Source: WJKG01 sp964627305
Lineage (GTDB): Bacteria; Zixibacteria; MSB-5A5; GN15; FEB-12
Assembly: GCA_964627305.1 (NCBI GenBank)
Contig: CAZVHP010000005.1
Coordinates: forward strand, 62,001-126,000
Direction of reading: 5' to 3'
Length of the DNA: 64,000 nt
Positions 44,576 to 53,064 of this stretch are shown here, one piece after another. Both the position numbers and the translations under genes were made by a program. The notes beneath the pieces were generated by a model. It made no database searches, had not been told where the DNA came from, and was given only the letters and a program-made list of their open reading frames with translations. Numbering within the stretch: position 1 is the stretch's first letter; every line of letters begins with the position of its first letter.

Positions 44576-46141
44576 CTACCGCGAAACCGGCTTCCTGATT
44601 GTATCCAGCAGTGTACCATCGCGCCATTCGATGATGTGCACAACCTCATCGGTTGTTTCCAACCCTGGCGGGATGACACCGAACTGCTCAGCCTTGCTGA
44701 GAGACTTATGATGCAGTTCCTCAATTGACAGCAGCTTCACCCCGAATTCGGCGGCTCGCTCCAATATGGCGCTTGCATATGAGGACTTCGAGGCGGGATT
44801 GATGGCTGCGTACTCCTCTGTCACTACAACATCAATCACTTCGCCGGGCGTGGTGCGCGTATACACCTTGTTCACGACTTTCGGGAAGCCCTTGCCGTCC
44901 TTGCCGGTCGCCAGCGGAAGAAAGATAATGGTCAGATCCGCCCCGGCAGCGACGTCCTGACCACCGCCGATGCCTCCGATAATCCGCCCACCCGCACACA
45001 CCGTGTTGAGATTGAACCCAAGGTCAACCTCCAGCGCCGAGAGCACGGCCAGATCGAGCATGTTGACGGCGGACTCCTTGTTGGCAACGGAGGCATAGTA
45101 CGAGGTTGTAATCTCAAAGTGTCTTGGGTGACTGAGCATGGACTCGAATATGCGCGGGCTTGGCTCGAACAACTGGCCATGCATTAACTGGTGCACCGTC
45201 CCCTCCTCCAGCATGTCGACATGCAGGGAGGTTACCCCGCCGATGGAGAAACTGGCCCGGGTCTTCATCTGCTTGAGCATCTCGCGGATGTTCTCAAGCA
45301 CAATCAGGCCGGCACCGGAACCAACCTGAAAGGCGAAGTTGTCTTGTACCACTCCGGCGGCCTTGATTACACGCGTGACGTTTTCGGCAACCTGAGCGTT
45401 GAAAGGGTTCGCTTTCGCTTTGGCCATGTCCAGGGTGCCTGAGCCGATGCCGGAATTGAGACCGGGGTCATCTACCTTGACAACGAAGTCGACCTGCTCC
45501 ATGGATACGGGTGTCGGCATAACAAGGTGCTCGCTGACTGTCCCGGCCAGTAGGCACACGTATTCGGCATACTCAGCATCAGCGGAGAACAGGCCGATCG
45601 GACCACAGAGGTGCTCGGGCTTGCCCATCAGGCCGTTAGCATTGCCCCATTTGTCAGCGATGGGCACCGGACCGAAGGCCACCTTGATGTTCACCTCGCC
45701 GGTTTGCATCTTGCGCACACGATTGCCGTGCGAGAAGCCCACCGAAATCCAGGGTAACATCTCCCCCGCCAGAACGAGGGAACCGAACTTACGGTACACG
45801 TTCCCATAGGTACCCCTGATGACGCCATCGCTCAACGCCTCCGTCAGCCACGGATCAACATGGTCAAAAAAGGCGTTGCCGTAGATGATGATATCCCTCT
45901 TTCCTGTCTCGCGCAGCTTATCGATAATCAGCTTGAGTCCCTTGTCGCCGGTTCGGTAGTAGTGCGGGTAGGAGATGACGTCGCCATCTTTAATGATGTC
46001 CATGACTGCATCCAGGGTCACGACCTTACCCTCGCGTCGAGGGAAGCGGCGGGCAATCGTTCGCCCGACCAGGCGGCCGGCGAATTGTCGTTCGCTGAAG
46101 GCCCCTTCGAAGGGTCTGTATGTCTTGCCGTTGAATTCCAT
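44576..46141 (-). CDS. citF: Citrate lyase alpha subunit (citrate CoA-transferase)
   Basis: 521 aa. The CitF pattern is unmistakable in several blocks: GEVNIKVAFGPVPIADKWGN, DFVVKVDDPG, the sequence running ASFSIGGVTSLHVDMLEEG, VLSALEVDLGFNLNT, and EYAAINPAS. CitF swaps acetyl for citrate on the acyl-carrier subunit of citrate lyase. The partner genes citD and citE and the citC/citG/citX maturation genes are not nearby, so it stands alone between a protease and a secreted protein; a different CoA-transferase role is possible. The ATG at 46141 is chosen with GGAG six bases upstream; an in-frame ATG four codons earlier has none. Confidence 0.85.
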   Translation of the reverse strand: MEFNGKTYRPFEGAFSERQFAGRLVGRTIARRFPRREGKVVTLDAVMDIIKDGDVISYPHYYRTGDKGLKLIIDKLRETGKRDIIIYGNAFFDHVDPWLTEALSDGVIRGTYGNVYRKFGSLVLAGEMLPWISVGFSHGNRVRKMQTGEVNIKVAFGPVPIADKWGNANGLMGKPEHLCGPIGLFSADAEYAEYVCLLAGTVSEHLVMPTPVSMEQVDFVVKVDDPGLNSGIGSGTLDMAKAKANPFNAQVAENVTRVIKAAGVVQDNFAFQVGSGAGLIVLENIREMLKQMKTRASFSIGGVTSLHVDMLEEGTVHQLMHGQLFEPSPRIFESMLSHPRHFEITTSYYASVANKESAVNMLDLAVLSALEVDLGFNLNTVCAGGRIIGGIGGGQDVAAGADLTIIFLPLATGKDGKGFPKVVNKVYTRTTPGEVIDVVVTEEYAAINPASKSSYASAILERAAEFGVKLLSIEELHHKSLSKAEQFGVIPPGLETTDEVVHIIEWRDGTLLDTIRKPVSR

Positions 46142-46348
46142 AGTAGTCTCCATTTTGTGGTGCTCAGCAAGACTACACAGCCGATGAGACGCTGTCAAGT
46201 GGAGTGGACTGTCTATTCTGCCCGGTGCGAATTTGGATTGACGCCGGAAGTCCGTCAGCCTATATTGCAGTAGCCCACGAACATCGGTGGCAGTCATCCT
46301 GCTTGTTACACGTCGCGGCACAAACCACCTCTTCAAGGAGTAATTCTC
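46142..46348. other. Divergent intergenic region between citF and the cupredoxin-like gene
   Basis: 207 bases holding the promoters of both flanking genes. Nothing matches a strong promoter on either strand. An AAGGAG ribosome-binding site for the plus-strand gene lies at 46335-46340. Confidence 0.3.
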
Positions 46349-47270
46349 ATGGGAGGATTGATCTTCCTGTTGGCGTGTGTCTTGGTGGTTCTCGCTGCCG
46401 GCAGCGCACGGGGTGCCGTTCACACCATCGAGGTCATGGAGTGGACGTTCGACCTGCCCAACGTCACGATTAGTCCGGGCGATACTGTGAGATGGGTATT
46501 GTTGTCCGGGGCTTTCCAGGTGTACTCACTGCCGGAGTCACCGAAGCAGTGGATATCGCCGGTCCTTGAACCGCCGGGTTCGACGTTCGACGTAGGTTTC
46601 ACTCATTACGACGGGCCGGGCCCGTTCCCGTTCACGGCGGAGCCGAACGACGGCACGATGTATGGCGAGATCATCACAGCCAACACGTGCTGGGCTTCGG
46701 GGGACATCAACAACGACGGAATCGAATTGACAGTTGCGGACCTGGTCTATCTCAATCGATTATTCAGGTGAGTTCTACTGGACACCAAGTCTATATCAGG
46801 CCGATCTGAACCGTGACTGTATCATCGATGCCGGCGACGCTGAGATTCTCAATCTCTTTTTCGAGCTTGGGATGAGTGTGTTCCCTGTCTTTCCGGTACC
46901 GACCTGTTGTTACCCGGATACGGTTGTCGGCGCCTGCTGTATCGAGGATTCGTGTTCGGTTCGGGCGCCGATTTATTGCGATTCGCTGGGCGGTGAGTAT
47001 CTGGGTGATGGCACCAACTGCCCCCATGACAACAATCCATGCATGGGTTGCTGTGTTGGCCATACCGGTAATGTCGATGGGGACCCGGACGACGTGGTGA
47101 ACATAAGCGACCTGACTCGATTCGTGTGCTGGCTATGGGGAGACTGCGAGGCGCCGCCGTGCCTGGAAGAGGCAGATATCAATGCCGATGGTACAATCGA
47201 TATTCTTGATGTTACGTATTTGGCCTCATTCTTGTTTGGATCCGGTCCGCCCCCTCCCCCATGCCCGTAG
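46349..47270 (+). pseudogene. Secreted cupredoxin-like protein with two dockerin-like pairs, interrupted by a frameshift
   Basis: The first frame (46349-46771) begins with a signal peptide and a beta domain like cupredoxins (IEVMEWTFDLPNVTISPGDT), then a dockerin-like loop (SGDINNDGIELTVADLVYLN). It hits TGA after LNRLFR. The rest continues in another frame (from about 46770, GEFYWTPSLYQADLNRD) through the second loop and a C-terminal paired module ending GSGPPPPPCP. A one-base deletion or +1 shift at TTC-AGG-TGA joins them into about 306 aa. The copper ligands are missing: the expected first His is Tyr in FQVYSL, and the Cys-His loop is replaced by PFPFTAEPNDGTMYG. Either a pseudogene, a sequencing error or programmed shifting. 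Confidence 0.75.
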
Positions 47271-47851
47271 GCTGGTCGCGTTCTCGTCGAGAATTGCCTG
47301 ATTGCGGACGGGTGCATGGCCATCACCGTCATGCACCTTTCCCTTCTTCACTCCATGTCTGAATCAATGGCGAGGTGCTGCCAGACGAACGGCAATCGAC
47401 GTCTGGTATTTGGGCGTGTTGTCCACTCCGAGTCTGAAGATTCACCTCATGTCAGTCGCATCTTCATCCGCGCCCTGCACTTTGTGACCAGTGATATGAG
47501 TACTTTTTCATGTGCCAGTTATCTACTTCGGCCGCACTGTGCAGTTGCTGAACACCTAATTGGGCTTGCCAGCACCTTACAGCAGGCACTGGCCTGGAGA
47601 TGGTCGGGACCGAAAGCCGGGCCAGCCGGAATGGGCGCTGTTGACGCCTTGTGTAGGAATGACACAGACTGCATTTTGATCGGTAATTGAGCATGCCTCC
47701 GTCTGGCCCGTAACCTTCTGTTGGGCCGCTACTTACGGTGCTGCGCCGAAGGTGTGGACAGCGTCCCATCATGAATCCCGACTGATGGGCGCCGATACCT
47801 CGACAGTGAGCGTTTCTGGAGACTGCAAGAAAGGAGCGTGAGAAGGACACC
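47271..47851. other. Intergenic region with no supported gene
   Basis: About 580 bases. Open frames up to 129 codons exist on both strands but have unconvincing composition and no ribosome-binding sites. It holds the hairpin at 47311-47337 near its left end and must contain the promoter of the response-regulator pair, which I could not identify. A GAAGGA ribosome-binding site for that gene lies at its right end. Confidence 0.5.
47311..47340 (+). terminator. Candidate terminator after the cupredoxin-like gene
   Basis: GGTGCATG pairs with CATGCACC (8 bp) around an 11-base loop, followed by TTTCCCTTCTT. It is 41 bases after the stop. The T tract is short. Confidence 0.5.
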
Positions 47852-48349
47852 ATGAGAACAATGCTTCTGATAGAGAATGACGACCAAGCGGCGGCCTTGA
47901 TTACCGAATCATTCTGCGAGGTGTTTCGAGATCATCTGATAGTCCGGGCCAGTTCCGGCGAGGCCGGGCTTGAATACATTGCCCACGGTCTTCCGCCGGG
48001 GGTCTGTTCTGGATGTTGGCACCCCGATATGGTGTATCTCGATATCTCCCTTCCACGGATGGCAGGACTGGAGTGCCTTGCCCGAATTCGCAGTCATCCG
48101 AATTCGCGCGCCCTGCCGGTCATAGTCCTGGCCGATGAAGGCCAGTCCGCAGCAGTTGCCCGGGCATATGAGCTGGGCGCCAGCAGCTTCTTCACCAAGC
48201 CAAGAGACATCCGCGATTTCATCATCAAGCTTACCGAACTCAACCTGTACTGGTCACAGACTGTCGAGGTCCCCCCGGCCATTGGTTCGGCAGAAGCGAT
48301 TATCGAGAAGGTCATCACAGGAGAGGCGGACTATGGCGTCACTCACTGA
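47852..48349 (+). CDS. Single-domain response regulator (CheY-like)
   Basis: 165 aa, a receiver domain with no output domain. The acidic pair is in IENDDQ, the phospho-acceptor is Asp64 in MVYLDISLP and the conserved Lys is Lys116 in FFTKPRD, so it can probably be phosphorylated. The usual Thr/Ser is Ala in VIVLADEG. An insertion before the acceptor Asp contains CSGCWHPD, a CxxC pair not usual in the family. The 3' end overlaps the following kinase-like gene by 17 bases, which implies a shared pathway. Confidence 0.88.
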   Translation: MRTMLLIENDDQAAALITESFCEVFRDHLIVRASSGEAGLEYIAHGLPPGVCSGCWHPDMVYLDISLPRMAGLECLARIRSHPNSRALPVIVLADEGQSAAVARAYELGASSFFTKPRDIRDFIIKLTELNLYWSQTVEVPPAIGSAEAIIEKVITGEADYGVTH

Positions 48350-50036
48350 CTCGATGCCCCGTCACCGTGAGCATCATGCGGCGGCTCCTAAGGACACTGT
48401 CCTCATTGTGGAGAGGGTGACGGACCAAACTGTGTCGGCGCAAAGAATCCTCGAGAACACCGGCCACTGGCTCCTCGATGTTGCTGAAACCGTGGAGGCG
48501 GCCCTCAGCCTGATGGCGACTCGTAAGTACTGCGCGGTTCTAACCGACGCTCGCCTTCCGGACGGAAACACCTATCCATTGGTTGACTGGGCGAAAGATC
48601 GATGCCCGATCGTCATCATGACCGGCAGCCATGAGGACCCCGCAGGCCACGAAGCCCTGCACCGGGGCGCTTACGACTGGATTGCCAGGGATGCGCTGTT
48701 CCAGGAACTGCTTCCTCATGTTCTGCAGCGTGCTTTACAGCGACACGGCGACCGCCGTGAGATTGAGAAGCTGCGCGCCGACATACAGACTCACAGCAGA
48801 AGACTAAGCAAGGCCAACGACCAGTTACGGTCCCTGGATTCGCTCCGGTCGGAGGTACTCAATCAGACGTCGGACGAAATTCAGCAGCCCCTGAACATCA
48901 TCCGGCAAGTCATGTCGCTCATGAGTGATGGCGTAGCCGGAGGTGTCACGTCGGTCCAGCAAGGTTATCTTAAGAGCGTCCTGAAGAACTGCGATTTACT
49001 GGAGTTACTGATCGGAGATGTTTTCCAGTTGCAGGGACTGGAAACAGGGAATCACCCGGTTCGACGCTACCGGGTTCGCGCCAGGACACTGATTGATACT
49101 ACGGTCAAGCGGATTATCGAGTACAATCCGCTCGAAGGACGCAAGGTTACAGTCAGGCAGATCGAGGACGACGTATTCGTCCTTTGCGACTCTGAGTTGC
49201 TCGCGCAGGGCATACAGAACCTCCTGGAGGCGGCGCTCGCCTTCACGCCGCGGGGTGGGCAGATCACTGTCGCAGCCGGCGTGTCTGAGCACACTCTGAC
49301 GCTGGAGATCACGTCTGACGGGCCGGCGATGACGCAGGCCGAACGTCGCAAGGTATTTGACCGATTCGGGTCTGTGGCCACCCGACAAAGCCAGACCCGG
49401 CCTCGGACAGGTCTCGAGCTGGCGATAGCTCGAAGCATTGTGGAACGCCACGACGGGCAGCTTAGTCTGCGCAGCAAGCCGCGACGAGGCAATTCTTTCT
49501 ATGCCACCGTGCCCCTCTGGAACGGCCACCGACAGTTGTCTGCCTTCCTGCAGGATCGGATGCAGGCCGACGTCTCCGGTAGTGATCGTCTCGCGTTCTC
49601 CTTGATAGCTCCGGCAGATGCCCCCGATATGGGCGATACAGAGGCTGTAGAAGTCCGGAATCTACTACTGCATCGAATCGCGGATCTGCTCATTGCGCAG
49701 TTCACCCTGAAGCCCGACAATCTGATAACTATCGTCCCCGAAAACGTTGTTGCTGTCCTGACGTCTGCGGGAGAAGCCGGCGGCCTTTCCTTGATGCATC
49801 GGCTGAAGAATCACGTGGCACAATTCAGAGAGTTGGGAACCTCTCTCTACTGCTCTACGGTCATGGTCACTGCTGATCTTGCGGCCGAGGACTGGATATC
49901 AATTGCGCGCAACCGTGCTGTTCTGATCAATCCCCCGTCCGGCGAACGGTCGATGACAACGCAGATCTCCCACAATCGTTGCAAGTTGAATCAGGTACCT
50001 GAGTCGACTGGACTGCTGGACCCTGAAGTCGTGTAG
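48333..50036 (+). CDS. Hybrid receiver/sensor-kinase-like protein with degenerate catalytic motifs (pseudokinase)
   Basis: 567 aa from the ATG at 48333. Residues 20-135 form a receiver domain (acceptor-like Asp72 in LTDARLP, but the acidic pair is Glu-Arg and the conserved Lys is lost). Residues 160-240 match the HisKA helix, but the motif reads SDEIQQPLN, so the phospho-accepting His is Asp181. In the ATPase domain the N-box Asn is Ala300 (NLLEAALAFT), the G1 DxGxG is SDGPA and the G2 GTGLGL is RTGLELA. The C-terminal region resembles a GGDEF domain without its signature. It cannot act as an ordinary kinase; a scaffold or allosteric role is inferred. Overlaps the receiver gene. Confidence 0.85.
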   Translation: MASLTDSMPRHREHHAAAPKDTVLIVERVTDQTVSAQRILENTGHWLLDVAETVEAALSLMATRKYCAVLTDARLPDGNTYPLVDWAKDRCPIVIMTGSHEDPAGHEALHRGAYDWIARDALFQELLPHVLQRALQRHGDRREIEKLRADIQTHSRRLSKANDQLRSLDSLRSEVLNQTSDEIQQPLNIIRQVMSLMSDGVAGGVTSVQQGYLKSVLKNCDLLELLIGDVFQLQGLETGNHPVRRYRVRARTLIDTTVKRIIEYNPLEGRKVTVRQIEDDVFVLCDSELLAQGIQNLLEAALAFTPRGGQITVAAGVSEHTLTLEITSDGPAMTQAERRKVFDRFGSVATRQSQTRPRTGLELAIARSIVERHDGQLSLRSKPRRGNSFYATVPLWNGHRQLSAFLQDRMQADVSGSDRLAFSLIAPADAPDMGDTEAVEVRNLLLHRIADLLIAQFTLKPDNLITIVPENVVAVLTSAGEAGGLSLMHRLKNHVAQFRELGTSLYCSTVMVTADLAAEDWISIARNRAVLINPPSGERSMTTQISHNRCKLNQVPESTGLLDPEVV

Positions 50037-50309
50037 CGACATTGCCTTGTCACCCCCTGCTGCCAGCTGACCGACGTCCGATGAGACATCGGCGGTAAGT
50101 TGACTCTGGCACCAGGGCTATCGGACCGGTGACAGGCGCCGCAACATCTTGAGCGCCCCGAAAACAATTCTGAAAGTAAGATTAAACTAACGTTCTCTTT
50201 CATCGTTTGTATATTAGCTATTGTGTCTGGCGCCTGTGGTCCCCCTAATTCGGGCGAGGTAGTTCTCGACTGATTGCACGCGGCCGGCTGAGAAGAGAGA
50301 GTTACGTAC
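50037..50309. other. Intergenic region with a long inverted repeat
   Basis: 273 bases without a gene. A perfect 9-base inverted repeat, ACAGGCGCC (50132-50140) and GGCGCCTGT (50229-50237), brackets an AT-rich stretch that itself contains TGAAAG and CTTTCA arms and the -10-like TATATT. No clean promoter could be assigned. Confidence 0.45.
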
Positions 50310-52874
50310 ATGAGCAGCAGCTTTAGTTTCGGCCGCGCAGGGCGGGTATCGGTGCTGTCAGGAGTATGGGCCTGTGTCCTCCTGACAGCGATCAGCTATG
50401 CAACGGCACAGGATTTCATCGACCCGGTCTATCCCCCGTTTTCCATTGACACCATCCGCTTTGATCGCCCTCCCGATCTGGCGAGCTATGAGAGGCCGGA
50501 GGTGCGTTACCAGATTCATAATGCCGGTTTGTTCTGGAATACGTTCAACAACAACGGTATCATGGGTAACTACTTCAACTTCGATGATACCTCATACTAC
50601 GGCCGGCCGGCACCGAATTTCCAGTACCCGGAACGCCAGAGGCGGTACTACGGCAACTGGGCCGGTATCTGGATCGGCGGCATTGTTGGCCAAGACACAC
50701 TGGTTTCTACGGCCCCTTGTCAGGATCAGTACAGCTACTACGGCTACCGCAGCGAGTTCTACCCGGACTATGGCAGTCTGCCGGAATATGAAATCCGCTC
50801 CAATGATCCGGCGTCGCCGTACTATCACCCCAGAGCAGTGGCCGACCAGGAGTTCGTATGTGTCTATGCTGATACGTTCGTATACATGGACAGCCGGTCC
50901 TATAACAGCTACGACCGCCGGTATCACAGGCCACTGGGCATCAAGGTAACTCAGACGAGTCGTTCATGGAAGGCGAAGCATGCTCAGGATTTCGTCATTA
51001 TCGAGTATGAGATTGAGAATGTCGGCAATAACACGATTCGTGACCTGTACCTCGGCATATATCACACCGGCATGATCTATTCCTCGGGAGAGCAGCCTTC
51101 CGGCGGAGCACCTCAGGATGACATTCCGGGGTTTCTCCAAACCTACGACCACTTGTTCGAGGGGGCTCCGGGCAAGGACACGGTGAACATCGCCTGGGTT
51201 GTCGATAATGACGGCAAGGCGGGCATCATCCTCTGGGACCTCATTAGAACTGATAACGCCTACGCCATCGCACCGTTGAAAACACCACCGGGGGCCGATC
51301 GTCGTCATTTCAACTGGTTTGTCTGGACGAACTATCGTCAGAGTTGGGGGCCGAGAAAGATGACTTTTGACCCGTCGGGAGTCCGCTACTTTCACGGACA
51401 CCTCGGCTACCCCTACGGCGATAACAACAAGTACTACCTCATGGCCAACCCTGAGGTTGATTACAGCGGTTATCTGGCCGATGTGCAGAACCCGGGGTTC
51501 CTCCCCCCTCACGAGACGCAATCGGGCAGTATCGCCCGAGGGCACTATCCGAGTTTCGTCTACTCAATGGGGCCCACTACCATGTATCCCACGGAGAGGC
51601 GAACTTTCTGGCTGGTGTCGTTCATAGGTGAACGTGTTCACCACAACAAGACGGCCTATCAGCGGACCTTTCGGACCTACTCCCCATGGAATTTCGTCAA
51701 CCAGCTCAACTTCGATAATGTTGTGCAGACCTTTCGCTGGGCGCGGACCATCTTTGACAATCCGGGAGTCGATTCCAATTTCGACGGAGATTCCGGGCGC
51801 TATGTCTTCATACAGGATACCTTGACCGGCGACTCTATTCAGGCCTTCTATCTGGGGGATGGCGTCCCTGACTGGGGACAGCCTAAACCGCCTCCCGCAC
51901 CCACCGTTCGACTCATGACCGAAAGAAATCGCATTGTTGTCAGATGGAATGGACAACAGTCTGAGACTGCTTATGACCCGTTTACTGCGACCCGTGACTT
52001 CGAAGGGTACCGCGTTTATATTGCCCGTTATCCCGATGATCTGGAGGGCTACGCAATGTTGCGTTCGTGGGACAGGGAGAACTATCAACGCTGGAAATAC
52101 AACTGGGATAGCGAGTACTATGTTCAGGTCAACGAGCCACCGCTGGATGTGCAAACGCTGAGGGCGATGTATGGTGCGGACTTCGAACCCTCGCAGACAG
52201 GACCGGTCGATCCGCTGCGTCACAAGGGTGACTTCTATTACTTCGAACGGGTCGACTACAATCAGTCTGATCTGACCGACGCGGGGGGCATTCGCAAGGT
52301 GTACCCTGACGCACAACTGGACACGCTCGATGTTGATGACGAGGGGCGTATGCGGTTTTACGAATACGAGTACGTGATTGAGGATGTCATGGCGACCACT
52401 CCGTACTTCGTATCCGTGACAGCATTCGATCACGGGTATCCGGCACGTAACCTTGGTTCCACCGAGTCCGACCCCCGAGTAAACGCTCAACGTGTCTTTG
52501 CACAGGCGCAGGGGGACGACATAGCGGTCACAAACGGCACGCTCAATGCCTACGTCTATCCTAATCCGTACCGTATGGATGCGAATTACCGCTCAATGGG
52601 CTATGAGGGAGTCGGGACAGATGCGTGGGCAGAGCGCACCCGCTCAATCTACTTCGCCAATATCCCGAGGCGATGCACGGTCACGATTTGGTCACTCGAT
52701 GGCGATCTGATACGAGAGATTCGTCATGACGAACCGGAGGGCAGTGGTACTGCCAGCATAGCCCACTGGGACATGATCAACAAGAACAACGAGACCGTTA
52801 CCAGCGGCCTGTACTACTTCACAGTCGAGTCGGACTACGGAACACAGATCGGGACCTTTATGATCATTCGGTGA
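50310..52874 (+). CDS. Large secreted protein with C-terminal FlgD/T9SS-like beta domain
   Basis: 854 aa with a signal peptide ending near ATAQD. The middle is rich in Tyr, Trp and Asn and contains a fibronectin-like section (VRLMTERNRIVVRWNG, FEGYRVYIARYPDD). The last 100 residues begin with AYVYPNPYR and end SGLYYFTVESDYGTQIGTFMIIR, with IYFANIPRRCTVTIWSLDGDLIREI between: the pattern of FlgD-Ig/Por-secretion C-terminal domains found in exported FCB-group proteins. No enzyme motif is recognised. Outer surface location is inferred. It is convergent with the next minus-strand gene. Confidence 0.78.
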   Translation: MSSSFSFGRAGRVSVLSGVWACVLLTAISYATAQDFIDPVYPPFSIDTIRFDRPPDLASYERPEVRYQIHNAGLFWNTFNNNGIMGNYFNFDDTSYYGRPAPNFQYPERQRRYYGNWAGIWIGGIVGQDTLVSTAPCQDQYSYYGYRSEFYPDYGSLPEYEIRSNDPASPYYHPRAVADQEFVCVYADTFVYMDSRSYNSYDRRYHRPLGIKVTQTSRSWKAKHAQDFVIIEYEIENVGNNTIRDLYLGIYHTGMIYSSGEQPSGGAPQDDIPGFLQTYDHLFEGAPGKDTVNIAWVVDNDGKAGIILWDLIRTDNAYAIAPLKTPPGADRRHFNWFVWTNYRQSWGPRKMTFDPSGVRYFHGHLGYPYGDNNKYYLMANPEVDYSGYLADVQNPGFLPPHETQSGSIARGHYPSFVYSMGPTTMYPTERRTFWLVSFIGERVHHNKTAYQRTFRTYSPWNFVNQLNFDNVVQTFRWARTIFDNPGVDSNFDGDSGRYVFIQDTLTGDSIQAFYLGDGVPDWGQPKPPPAPTVRLMTERNRIVVRWNGQQSETAYDPFTATRDFEGYRVYIARYPDDLEGYAMLRSWDRENYQRWKYNWDSEYYVQVNEPPLDVQTLRAMYGADFEPSQTGPVDPLRHKGDFYYFERVDYNQSDLTDAGGIRKVYPDAQLDTLDVDDEGRMRFYEYEYVIEDVMATTPYFVSVTAFDHGYPARNLGSTESDPRVNAQRVFAQAQGDDIAVTNGTLNAYVYPNPYRMDANYRSMGYEGVGTDAWAERTRSIYFANIPRRCTVTIWSLDGDLIREIRHDEPEGSGTASIAHWDMINKNNETVTSGLYYFTVESDYGTQIGTFMIIR

Positions 52875-52955
52875 TTCCGGTGAGTATAGGCGGATGTCCT
52901 AATCCCCCTGATGGCTTTCAGAGATGTACAGATTCTGAAGCGACGCAAATAAGAG

Positions 52956-52982
52956 CGGAGCGAAGGAATCGCCTTCGCTCCG
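52956..52982. terminator. Hairpin between convergent genes (candidate bidirectional terminator)
   Basis: A perfect 11-bp stem (CGGAGCGAAGG with CCTTCGCTCCG) around a five-base loop, 82 bases past the 854-aa protein stop and 83 bases past the stop of the convergent gene. The minus-strand flank reads CTCTTATTTG, moderately T-rich. A second hairpin, GACCGTT/AACGGTC, lies at 53012-53029. Confidence 0.65.
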
Positions 52983-53064
52983 TCACTGGTCGCTTACTAG
53001 TTGGTCCATCTGACCGTTTTCCAACGGTCCAGCGTGGCGGGGGATGGACACATACTAACAGATC

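Noticed and set aside
47316..47690. 124-codon plus-strand open frame in the gap before the response regulator
   Set aside because: No ribosome-binding site, no hydrophobic or domain pattern, and its beginning overlaps the hairpin at 47311-47337.
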